DNA of 11,631 bases. Origin: Nanosynbacter sp963540705. GTDB lineage: Bacteria > Patescibacteriota > Saccharimonadia > Saccharimonadales > Saccharimonadaceae. The position numbers and the translations under genes were made by a program. Numbering within the stretch: position 1 is the first letter of the stretch; each line of letters starts with the position of its first letter. Positions 1 through 5,433 of this stretch are shown here, in pieces. The DNA lies in contig CAUTQX010000023.1 of NCBI GenBank assembly GCA_963540705.1, positions 1-11,631 on the forward strand, read 5' to 3'. The notes below the pieces were generated by a model. The model saw nothing but the letters and a program-made list of their open reading frames with translations, searched no databases and was not told where the DNA came from.

Positions 1-168
1 AATGACTATTACGCCTGATTCGTAGGTTTCGCCGTTTAATGAGTAGTCTAATAGCTTATATCTATTGTGCTGGTAAAGATACTCTGTAATCGTAGACACA
101 AATAAATGCTCATAGGCGTGAGCTAGCTGAACGCAGGGGTGATATTTAACAATTGTAAAATATTTCAT
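1..168 (-). CDS. Partial N-terminus of a possible M16-like (HxxEH) metallopeptidase or homologue
   Basis: A 56-codon open frame reads leftward from ATG at 168-166 and leaves the window at position 1, so the C-terminus is unseen. It begins MKYFTIVKYHPCVQLAHAYE. Residues 17-21 are H-A-Y-E-H, fitting the inverted zinc-binding HxxEH signature of pitrilysin-type (M16) peptidases, which also lies near the N-terminus in that family; the following residues (HLFVSTITEYL) loosely resemble the helix after the motif. The family match rests on this short motif only, so the enzyme call is tentative; the reading frame itself is more secure. No Shine-Dalgarno precedes the ATG. An extended -10 (TGC then TAAACT) ends 6 bases before it, suggesting a leaderless transcript. 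The upstream minus-strand unit is closed by a terminator, so this gene probably has its own transcription. Confidence 0.62.
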   Translation of the reverse strand, partial: MKYFTIVKYHPCVQLAHAYEHLFVSTITEYLYQHNRYKLLDYSLNGETYESGVIVI

Positions 169-174
169 ATGAAC

Positions 175-183
175 AGTTTAGCA
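175..183 (-). promoter_or_regulatory. Extended -10 promoter for the partial gene at 1-168
   Basis: On the minus strand TGC precedes TAAACT (180 to 175), and 6 bases later comes the ATG at 168. No good -35 is seen 17 bases upstream. The same arrangement (TGT, TAAACT, 6 bases, ATG) precedes folA, which supports both. The element directly follows the U-tract of the terminator at 186-213. Confidence 0.42.
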
Positions 184-185
184 AG

Positions 186-213
186 AAAAAGAGTCGGTTT
201 ATAGACACGACTC
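186..213 (-). terminator. Rho-independent terminator of the small basic protein unit
   Basis: On the minus strand GAGTCG (213-208) and CGACTC (196-191) form a 6-bp stem with an 11-base loop, followed at once by TTTTT (190-186). It lies 20 bases past the stop of the 61-residue gene. On the plus strand the hairpin is preceded, not followed, by the A/T run, so it is directional. Confidence 0.68.
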
Positions 214-233
214 AGGTCTTTGATGGCTAGCTG

Positions 234-419
234 TCAGCGACGGAAGCGCTTAGGATTGCGATTGCTCTTGATCCCGTCGTTGTGCGGGTTCGTACTCTTT
301 CGCTTAGCTCGGTTGTCTCCGCTACGCAAGTGTGCGTTATTACGCTTCGTCGTGCACTTGAAGCACGGACAAATACTCTTGGAAAGTCCGTACGTCGAGC
401 AGTTGCTGCTGCGCGCCAT
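234..419 (-). CDS. Small, very basic cysteine-containing protein, unknown function (61 aa)
   Basis: I do not recognise this protein. ATG is at 419-417 and the stop at 236-234. A Shine-Dalgarno-like GAGG (432-429) lies 9 bases before the ATG, and a promoter and a terminator bracket the unit. Of 61 residues 16 are Lys or Arg and only two are acidic. Cysteines at 7, 17, 19 and 22 include a C-P-C-F-K-C cluster that could bind a metal. The C-terminal half is rich in Asn, Lys and Arg and ends NRNPKRFRR. All seven lysine codons are AAG and third positions are G/C-rich compared with neighbouring genes, as in strongly expressed genes, or alternatively as in a structured RNA. A nucleic-acid-binding or ribosome-associated role is inference. 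The main alternative is that 186-530 is a structured non-coding RNA. Open frames also run through the region on the opposite strand and in another minus frame, but none has a good start signal. Confidence 0.55.
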   Translation of the reverse strand: MARSSNCSTYGLSKSICPCFKCTTKRNNAHLRSGDNRAKRKSTNPHNDGIKSNRNPKRFRR

Positions 420-530
420 GGTTTAACACCTCTTCAGTGTTGAGCGGAGAGATTATTCTCCGCGAAGTGGAGCGTCTCAAGCCCAATGGCTTTGGGCGAA
501 CGCTGGCCTCTGCGATTGCAAAAGCTAATA
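420..530 (-). promoter_or_regulatory. Highly structured 5' leader of the small basic protein gene
   Basis: Between the predicted transcription start (about 530) and the ATG at 419 the sequence is nearly all helix-forming. Pairs are 500-504 with 471-475, enclosing 492-497 with 481-486 (GCCCAA/TTGGGC); 457-463 with 444-450 (7 bp, 6-base loop); and 437-441 with 425-429. The last hairpin places the Shine-Dalgarno GAGG (432-429) in its loop and 3' arm. Such a leader could control translation, for example by feedback from its own product; that role is inferred from structure alone. Confidence 0.45.
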
Positions 531-543
531 TATATATATATAT
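528..543. repeat. (AT)8 dinucleotide tract
   Basis: Sixteen alternating A/T bases lie at the -10 and start region of the minus-strand promoter. Length change by slippage would move the start site but not the -35 to -10 spacing. No evidence of variability can be seen in one sequence. Confidence 0.9.
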
Positions 544-565
544 CAATTATTAGATCCGCTGTCAA
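537..565 (-). promoter_or_regulatory. Strong sigma-70-type promoter driving the small basic protein unit
   Basis: On the minus strand a perfect -35 TTGACA (565-560) is separated by exactly 17 bases from TATATA (542-537). The -10 lies inside the (AT)8 tract, so the exact element and start site (about 530) are uncertain. Its -35 is only 6 bp from the -35 of the divergent hisS promoter. Confidence 0.75.
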
Positions 566-571
566 CAGGTA

Positions 572-600
572 TTTACAAAAAGCATGAAATTTACTATAAT
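572..600 (+). promoter_or_regulatory. hisS promoter (upstream of the leader peptide)
   Basis: TTTACA (572-577), a 17-base spacer and a perfect TATAAT (595-600). The predicted start is around 607, which coincides with the ATG of the His-rich leader peptide. Confidence 0.78.
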
Positions 601-606
601 AGACAT

Positions 607-651
607 ATGATTTTACCTAAATTCCATCATTCACACGTGTTGCCGAGGTAG
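607..651 (+). CDS. hisS leader peptide (14 aa, three His codons)
   Basis: The frame ATG to TAG encodes MILPKFHHSHVLPR. Codons 7, 8 and 10 are CAT, CAT and CAC. The ATG lies 6 bases after TATAAT, so the message would be leaderless at its very 5' end; no Shine-Dalgarno is present. The stop codon (649-651) falls inside the 5' arm of the downstream hairpin (642-656), the geometry expected of an attenuation leader peptide: a ribosome that reaches the stop masks that arm, while one stalled on His codons leaves much of it free. The gene controlled is histidyl-tRNA synthetase, which matches the enriched amino acid. It is too short for standard gene callers. Three His in 14 could arise by chance, but position, start signal, downstream structure and gene identity all agree. 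Confidence 0.66.
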   Translation: MILPKFHHSHVLPR

Positions 652-698
652 GACTCTGTTTTTGATTGTACGCGCCGAGTTCTGCTTCGGCGTTTTTG
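642..698 (+). terminator. hisS attenuator: competing antiterminator and terminator hairpins
   Basis: Terminator form: CGCCGA (673-678) pairs with TCGGCG (687-692) across an 8-base loop, followed by TTTTTG (693-698). Alternative form: GCCGAGGTAGGACTC (642-656) pairs along its whole length with GAGTTCTGCTTCGGC (677-691), including three G-U pairs, and so excludes the short terminator stem. If only the inner part forms (647-656 with 677-686), the U-tract is no longer next to a stem, as an antiterminator should behave. The full 15-bp hairpin also abuts the U-tract and could itself terminate, so the switch logic depends on ribosome position. GTTTTTGATTG occurs at 658-668 and again at 692-702. Confidence 0.62.
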
Positions 699-699
699 A

Positions 700-728
700 T
701 TGCTATAAATAAGAAATAATGACATAAT
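700..728 (+). promoter_or_regulatory. Candidate second hisS promoter after the attenuator
   Basis: TTGCTA (700-705), 17 bases, then CATAAT (723-728) preceded by TGA as an extended -10. A start near 735 would leave out the GGAG at 729-732 and give a nearly leaderless hisS message. It is weaker than the 572-600 promoter and may be fortuitous in this A/T-rich stretch. Confidence 0.3.
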
Positions 729-737
729 GGAGCTAAC

Positions 738-2072
738 ATGAGCAGTTTATCTACACAAAGTTACAAAGGTTCGCGGGACTATTTTCCAGAGGAAAAGCGT
801 CTGCAGAATTACATTTTTAATGTTTGGCACAAGACGGCGGAGAGTTTTGGCTATGAAGAATACGGTGCACCGCTTTTGGAGCCGTTGGATATTTATCTAG
901 CGAAGTCAGGTCAGGAATTGGCGGGCGAGCAAACATACGCTTTTGAAGATCGTGGCGGTCGAATGGTGGCAATTCGCCCTGAGATGACGCCGTCAATTTC
1001 TCGAATGGTGGCGGCTAAGCGTCAGGAATTGGCGATGCCTGCGCGGCTGTATTCAATTGCTAATTTTATGCGCTATGAACGGCCACAACGCGGACGCGAG
1101 CGTGAGTTTTGGCAATTGAACGCTGATTTGTTTGGCGTGGATGGCGCGGCGGCGGACGCGGAGATTATTGAGCTAAGTCACGCTAGTGTGATGAATTTTG
1201 GCGCCAAACAAGAAATGTTTACGGTCAGGGTTAATAATCGCCAATTGATAAATCGTTTGATGAGTCAATTTTTGAAGCTTGATATTGTTGGTTCGACGAT
1301 GATGATGAAGCTGCTCGATAGGAAAAATAAGATTCCTGCCGAAGAATTTAAGCGTCAGGCGATTGAGATTTTTGGCAATCAAGCGTCGGAAGGTCTGCCG
1401 AAGCTAGCAAAAATGATCAGCATGAAATCTGTTGATGATTTGCCGAGCGAATTGATGGAAGATGAAAGCGTCAAGCAACTTCGCGAAGTGATGAAATTGC
1501 TTAGCCAAAAAGGCATCACGAATGCAGTGTTTGATGTTACTTTGATGCGCGGACTGGACTATTACACAGGCATGGTTTTTGAGTTGTTTGATAATTCGCC
1601 AGAGAATAACCGAGCGTTGTTTGGTGGAGGACGATATGACGGATTGGTCGGGCTATTTGGCGTTGAACCGATTGCTACGGTCGGCGTTGGCATGGGTGCG
1701 ACAACGATGGAGCAATTTTTGGAAGTACACGGCTTGTTGCCTAAATTGGCGTCTAAAACAGATGTATATATAATTCCGGTGTCAAAAGAATCTATGGTTG
1801 GCGCGGACGATTTGGCACGAAAATTGCGCAGTGAAGGTGTGCGGGCAGAGGTGGATATTACTGGGCGAAAAATAGATAAACAGATAAAGGCGGCACTGAA
1901 AAAGCAAATTCCGTTTGCGGTGTTTGTTGGTGAGGAAGAAATTGCCAGTGGCGCATATACGGTTCGCAATTTAGTGGAATCTGACGAACAGAAAGTTGGC
2001 GCTGAGCGAATTGTGACAATTGTCAAAGATCGTCGATACGATGGCGATGAGGACGCTCTGTTTGAGATATAG
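738..2072 (+). CDS. hisS: Histidine--tRNA ligase (HisRS)
   Basis: Class II aminoacyl-tRNA synthetase that charges tRNA-His with histidine in the cytoplasm; 444 residues, a usual length. The catalytic core runs to about residue 330. Motif 2 is at 112-124 (RYERPQRGRxREF). The histidine-binding HisA motif RGLDYYTG is at 271-278 and HisB (GGGRYDGL) at 296-303. The anticodon-binding domain follows from about 341 (TDVYIIPVS) to 430. Motif 3 (314-325) reads TVGVGMGATTME and lacks the usual Glu-Arg of the G-x-G-x-E-R motif. I recall a HisRS subfamily with a GMGD-type motif here, so this is probably lineage-typical rather than damage. GGAG (729-732) lies 5 bases before ATG 738. Expression is probably controlled by the leader peptide and attenuator at 607-698. 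The next gene's promoter overlaps its 3' end. Confidence 0.97.
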   Translation: MSSLSTQSYKGSRDYFPEEKRLQNYIFNVWHKTAESFGYEEYGAPLLEPLDIYLAKSGQELAGEQTYAFEDRGGRMVAIRPEMTPSISRMVAAKRQELAMPARLYSIANFMRYERPQRGREREFWQLNADLFGVDGAAADAEIIELSHASVMNFGAKQEMFTVRVNNRQLINRLMSQFLKLDIVGSTMMMKLLDRKNKIPAEEFKRQAIEIFGNQASEGLPKLAKMISMKSVDDLPSELMEDESVKQLREVMKLLSQKGITNAVFDVTLMRGLDYYTGMVFELFDNSPENNRALFGGGRYDGLVGLFGVEPIATVGVGMGATTMEQFLEVHGLLPKLASKTDVYIIPVSKESMVGADDLARKLRSEGVRAEVDITGRKIDKQIKAALKKQIPFAVFVGEEEIASGAYTVRNLVESDEQKVGAERIVTIVKDRRYDGDEDALFEI

Positions 2073-2090
2073 TCTGATATCTGTTATAAT
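2062..2090 (+). promoter_or_regulatory. tig promoter, probably giving a leaderless message
   Basis: TTGAGA (2062-2067), 17-base spacer ending in TGT, and a perfect TATAAT (2085-2090). The -35 lies in the last codons of hisS. The tig ATG (2099) follows after 8 bases (TAGTCTTT), leaving no room for a ribosome-binding site. Confidence 0.75.
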
Positions 2091-2098
2091 TAGTCTTT

Positions 2099-3388
2099 AT
2101 GAAGACTACTGTAAAAAAACTATCAGATACTAAAGTTCAATTGACGATTTCTTTGGGTGCGAGCGAATTAGCTGACGCAGAGCAGGTTTCCTTGACGAAA
2201 TTAGCCCGCGACATCAAAGTTCCAGGCTTCCGCAAAGGCAAAGTTCCTGTGGGCGTAGCTGCTAAGCATGTTGACCCTAATGTTTTACAGGAGCAGATTT
2301 TAGAGAATGCTTTGTCGAAGGCTGTGGCTGAGGCGTTTTTGCAGGAAAAATTGCAAGCTTTGGACCGACCAAGCGTTGAGGTGAAGAAGTTTGTGCCGGG
2401 CGCCGAGTTGGAATTTACGGCTGAAGTTGAAGTTATTCCGCCAGTAAAATTGGGTGATTACAAAAAATTGACAGCGAAAAAAGAAGCAGCCAAGGTTGAA
2501 GATAAAGATGTCGACGAGGTTATTGAACGAATTCGTAAAAACTATTCTGAAAAATCAGAGGTCAAGCGTGCCGCTAAGCTCGGCGACGAGGCTGTGATTG
2601 ACTTTACGGGAAAGAAAGATGGCGTGGCGTTTGAAGGCGGTTCGGCTAAGGAATATGGCTTGAAGCTTGGCGAAGGTCAATTCATTCCTGGATTTGAAGA
2701 AGGTGTGATTGGTCATAAGGCTGGCGAAGAGTTCGATTTGAAATTGAAATTCCCAGAGGATTATCACGCTGAGAATTTGGCAGGTCAAGACGTTGTGTTT
2801 ACCGTGAAACTTCACAAGGTTAATGAATTGAAATTGCCAGAACTAAATGATGAATTTGCTGCAAAATGCGGTCCATTTACAGAGATGAAAGAAGTGAAAG
2901 AGGACATTAAGCGCGAGCTTACCGCACAAAAAGAGCGTGAAGCTGATGAGAAATTTAAGGACGCGTTGGTTGGCGAATTGACGGAAAAAAGTAAGGCGGC
3001 ACTGCCAGAACTTTTGGTTGAGGATCAATTGCGATCAATCGAGCGTGACTTGACTCAGAATTTGATGTGCAGCGGACTGAGTTTGGATAGCTATTTGAAG
3101 ACTCAGGGCTTCAAGGATAAAGATGAATGGACGAAGAAAGAGGCTCGTCCAGCTGCTGAAAAGCGAGTGAAGGCTGGTTTGGTATTGGCTGAATTGTCAA
3201 AAGAATTGAAGATTGACGCTTCTCGCGACGAAATTCAAGAGCAGATTAATTTCTTTAAGCAGCAATACAGCAAAGATAAGAAGATGCTAGAGCAATTTGA
3301 TAATCCAAACGTTCACCGCGACATTGCCAACCGAATGATTACAGATAAGACTGTAGCTAAGTTAGTTGAGTTAAATACGAAGAAATAA
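2099..3388 (+). CDS. tig: Trigger factor, ribosome-associated chaperone
   Basis: Binds near the ribosomal exit tunnel and shields nascent chains. Length is 429 residues, as usual. The N-terminal ribosome-binding domain carries the signature PGFRKGKVP at 42-50, including the Phe-Arg-Lys docking residues. The FKBP-type peptidyl-prolyl isomerase domain spans about 160-245 (GDEAVIDFTGKKDG, then FIPGFEEGVIGHKAGE). The remainder is the helical, charged C-terminal chaperone domain. The ATG is placed by the protein start and by the -10 element 8 bases upstream; there is no Shine-Dalgarno, so translation is probably leaderless. clpP follows after 7 bases and is presumably co-transcribed, as in the common tig-clpP-clpX order, although clpX is not next here. 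Confidence 0.96.
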   Translation: MKTTVKKLSDTKVQLTISLGASELADAEQVSLTKLARDIKVPGFRKGKVPVGVAAKHVDPNVLQEQILENALSKAVAEAFLQEKLQALDRPSVEVKKFVPGAELEFTAEVEVIPPVKLGDYKKLTAKKEAAKVEDKDVDEVIERIRKNYSEKSEVKRAAKLGDEAVIDFTGKKDGVAFEGGSAKEYGLKLGEGQFIPGFEEGVIGHKAGEEFDLKLKFPEDYHAENLAGQDVVFTVKLHKVNELKLPELNDEFAAKCGPFTEMKEVKEDIKRELTAQKEREADEKFKDALVGELTEKSKAALPELLVEDQLRSIERDLTQNLMCSGLSLDSYLKTQGFKDKDEWTKKEARPAAEKRVKAGLVLAELSKELKIDASRDEIQEQINFFKQQYSKDKKMLEQFDNPNVHRDIANRMITDKTVAKLVELNTKK

Positions 3389-3395
3389 GGTAAAA

Positions 3396-3989
3396 ATGCC
3401 AAAATCATATCTCATTCCAACTGTCGTTGAAAAATCGGCTGACGGCGAGCGTGCTTTTGATATCTATTCAAGATTGTTGAATGAGAGAATTATTTTCCTT
3501 GGCGAAGACGTTAACGAGCATACCGCGAACAGCGTAGTGGCGCAATTATTGCATTTGGCATACGTTGACCCGCAAGCGGACATCTCGCTATATATCAATA
3601 GTCCAGGCGGCAGCGTTTATGACGGAATGGCAATTTATGACACGATGAATTTTATTAAGCCTGATGTGGCGACGTATGGAATTGGTTTGCAGGCAAGCAT
3701 GGGCGCGTTTTTGCTCAGCTCTGGTGCTAAGGGCAAGAGGTTTTGCTTGCCGCATGCCAAGGTTATGATTCATCAGCCGTCTTCTGGAACGCACGGAAAA
3801 GTGACCGACATGGAAATTGACATGAAGGAAACTTTGGAAGTCAAGGAAATGCTGGCGAAGATTATGGCGAAAAACACCGGTCAGAAATTAGCTAAGGTTA
3901 AGTCTGACATGGAACGTGATTATTGGATGACGCCAGATGAAGCCGTAAAGTACGGTCTAATCGACAAAGTCTTGACTAGATTGTCGTAA
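3396..3989 (+). CDS. clpP: ATP-dependent Clp protease proteolytic subunit
   Basis: Serine protease subunit that forms a tetradecameric barrel and degrades proteins unfolded by Clp ATPases. Length is 197 residues, standard. The catalytic triad is visible: Ser101 in GLQASMGAFLL, His126 in VMIHQPS and Asp175 in MERDYWM. The oxyanion-region SPGGSVYDGMAIYD is at 69-82. The usual GQAASMG is GLQASMG here, a conservative change. An AAGG spanning the tig stop codon lies a few bases before the ATG, so clpP is probably translated from the tig transcript. No clpX or clpC lies in the window, so the partner ATPase must be encoded elsewhere. No terminator hairpin is evident after it. Confidence 0.97.
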   Translation: MPKSYLIPTVVEKSADGERAFDIYSRLLNERIIFLGEDVNEHTANSVVAQLLHLAYVDPQADISLYINSPGGSVYDGMAIYDTMNFIKPDVATYGIGLQASMGAFLLSSGAKGKRFCLPHAKVMIHQPSSGTHGKVTDMEIDMKETLEVKEMLAKIMAKNTGQKLAKVKSDMERDYWMTPDEAVKYGLIDKVLTRLS

Positions 3990-4028
3990 AAAATGCGTGT
4001 TTGTTGTTAAAACTACTAGTGATTCTGC

Positions 4029-4057
4029 TTGTGGTTTTTGAGGAATATTGTCATAAT
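4029..4057 (+). promoter_or_regulatory. thyA promoter
   Basis: TTGTGG (4029-4034), 17 bases, CATAAT (4052-4057) with TGT directly before it. The predicted start near 4064 gives a leader of about 15 bases that contains AAGGAGG (4069-4075). The GTCATAAT core recurs before dcd and rpoB. Confidence 0.6.
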
Positions 4058-4078
4058 TTGAGTTAGGTAAGGAGGCTT

Positions 4079-5017
4079 ATGAGGCAATATTTAGACGCAT
4101 TGAAATACGTTCGTGATAACGGTGTGCAAAAAGGCGATCGTACGGGAACGGGGACGACGGAAATTTTTGGCATTCAGACGCGATATAATTTGGCGGACGG
4201 ATTTCCGGCGATGACCACGAAGAAGTTGTATTTCAAAAGCGTCGCTCATGAGCTTCTTTGGTTTCTTAAAGGCACGGGCAATATTGAATATTTGGCGCAA
4301 AACGGCGTTCATATTTGGGATGAGTGGCCATATAAAAATTACCTAGAAAAAACTGGTCAGAAAATACCAGAAATTAACGGCGACGAGTGGCGCGCTGGAA
4401 TGAAGGAATTTATTGATAAGATTGCGAACGATCATGATTTTGCTGAAGAATGGGGAAATTTGGGTCCCGTTTATGGCGTTCAGTGGCGCAAATGGCCTGA
4501 TGGTAAAGGTGGAACGATTGATCAGATTCAGAACGCCATCGACATGATAAAGACGAATCCAGAGTCGCGTCGGAATATCGTGAGCGCGTGGAATGTGGCG
4601 GAAATTGATGACATCGTTCAAGCTGGTGGGCTGCCTCCGTGTCATACGATGTTTCAATTTAACGTAAGACCTGGTAAAAACGGCGAGAAGGACAAGCTGG
4701 ATTTGGCGCTGACTCAGCGCTCGGCGGATATGTTCCTTGGGGTGCCGTTTAACATTGCCAGCTATGCGCTGCTTCTGTCGATGGTCGCTCAAGTTACCGA
4801 CAAGCAACCTGGCGAGTTTATCCATACCTTAAATAGCGCGCATATTTATAACAATCACCGCGCGCAAGTTGACGAGCAATTATTGCGCCGTCCGCTGCCA
4901 CTGCCGAAACTGTGGCTCAATCCAGACATCAAGAATATTGACGATTTCACGATTGATGATATTCGCCTGGAGAATTATGAGTGCCATCCAGCGATAAAAG
5001 CGCCGATTGCTGTGTAG
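4079..5017 (+). CDS. thyA: Thymidylate synthase (folate-dependent, ThyA type)
   Basis: Converts dUMP and methylene-tetrahydrofolate to dTMP and dihydrofolate. Length is 312 residues, close to the long Lactobacillus-type enzyme (about 316) rather than the 264-residue E. coli form; the extra residues lie around 85-125. The nucleophile is Cys188 in GGLPPCHTMFQFNV. Phosphate-binding Arg21 is in DRTGTGT, the dUMP-binding QRSADMFLGVPFN runs 213-225, HIYNNH is at 255-260 and the conserved C-terminal APIAV is intact. AAGGAGG lies only 3 bases before ATG 4079, a short but strong site. Its partner enzyme dihydrofolate reductase (folA) is encoded about 0.4 kb away on the opposite strand. Confidence 0.97.
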   Translation: MRQYLDALKYVRDNGVQKGDRTGTGTTEIFGIQTRYNLADGFPAMTTKKLYFKSVAHELLWFLKGTGNIEYLAQNGVHIWDEWPYKNYLEKTGQKIPEINGDEWRAGMKEFIDKIANDHDFAEEWGNLGPVYGVQWRKWPDGKGGTIDQIQNAIDMIKTNPESRRNIVSAWNVAEIDDIVQAGGLPPCHTMFQFNVRPGKNGEKDKLDLALTQRSADMFLGVPFNIASYALLLSMVAQVTDKQPGEFIHTLNSAHIYNNHRAQVDEQLLRRPLPLPKLWLNPDIKNIDDFTIDDIRLENYECHPAIKAPIAV

Positions 5018-5060
5018 ATTGATTTACGATTTTATGTTTATTGGTTGAAATGATTGATGC

Positions 5061-5396
5061 CTATTCCTCGTCAGATTCTTTAGCTGTAAGAATCATATAA
5101 TTGTCGTTCTCAATACCAGACTGTCGTAGACCGGTAATCTCTTGATCGGGTAGAATAACACTAGACTCTCGAGTAGCGGTATCGTATAGTATAGTCGCAT
5201 ACCTTCCTATTGTTCTAGCTTTTCCGTCTTCGTCTATCCATTTTTCTACAACAGGGGCTTTATCTTTGAATATTGCGCCTTCTTCTTCAGTAGGTTTGCC
5301 AGATAATATTATCGTTCCACCTTCTGGCAGGTCTGCAATCGTAGTGTCTTTTATGTATTCAAAGGTTGTCGCGCGTAATATAGATTGTTCGTCCAT
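5061..5396 (-). CDS. Hypothetical protein, 111 aa, acidic
   Basis: I do not recognise a family. The frame runs from ATG at 5396-5394 to TAG at 5063-5061. A longer frame back to 5432 would start on the TTG of the promoter's own -35, so the shorter start is preferred; the -10 ends 7 bases before this ATG and no Shine-Dalgarno is present, indicating a leaderless message. The protein is rich in Asp and Glu, ends KESDEE, and has no signal peptide, membrane segment or cysteine. It alternates short hydrophobic strands with turns (GGTIILSG near 24-31, GRYATILYD near 64-72, DNYMILTA near 98-105), which suggests a small beta-rich fold. It lies between thyA and folA, but nothing shows a role in folate or nucleotide metabolism. 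It is convergent with thyA across a 43-base gap with no clear terminator. Confidence 0.8.
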   Translation of the reverse strand: MDEQSILRATTFEYIKDTTIADLPEGGTIILSGKPTEEEGAIFKDKAPVVEKWIDEDGKARTIGRYATILYDTATRESSVILPDQEITGLRQSGIENDNYMILTAKESDEE

Positions 5397-5403
5397 AATT
5401 TTT

Positions 5404-5432
5404 ACTATACCACAAACATAAAATATTGTCAA
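5404..5432 (-). promoter_or_regulatory. Promoter of the 111-aa hypothetical gene, leaderless
   Basis: On the minus strand a perfect TTGACA (5432-5427), a 17-base spacer ending TGG (extended -10), then TATAGT (5409-5404). ATG starts 7 bases further on. The -35 sits directly after the folA stop codon. Confidence 0.8.
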
Positions 5433-5433
5433 T

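Noticed and set aside
379..388. GGAAAGTCCG on the plus strand, resembling the conserved GAGGAAAGTCC of RNase P RNA
   Set aside because: None of the other conserved RNase P RNA blocks is present on either strand, and the promoter, terminator and reading frame here lie on the minus strand.
220..426. A 68-codon plus-strand frame starting at TTG
   Set aside because: No Shine-Dalgarno or promoter; it is the complement of the better-supported minus-strand unit, with Leu/Arg-rich composition typical of a shadow frame.
340..546. A 68-codon minus-strand frame overlapping the small basic protein
   Set aside because: Its start codon and first residues lie in the promoter -10 and (AT)8 tract, upstream of the predicted transcription start, and it has no ribosome-binding site.
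1562..2026. 154-codon minus-strand frame inside hisS, and similar long frames inside tig, thyA and rpoB
   Set aside because: They are antisense shadows of well-identified genes with no start signals or recognisable domains.
5018..5060. Bidirectional terminator between convergent thyA and the 111-aa gene
   Set aside because: No hairpin of useful length is visible in the 43-base gap.
5397..5432. N-terminal extension of the 111-aa protein to TTG at 5432
   Set aside because: The TTG is the first half of the -35 TTGACA and the extension spans the whole promoter, so it would not be transcribed.
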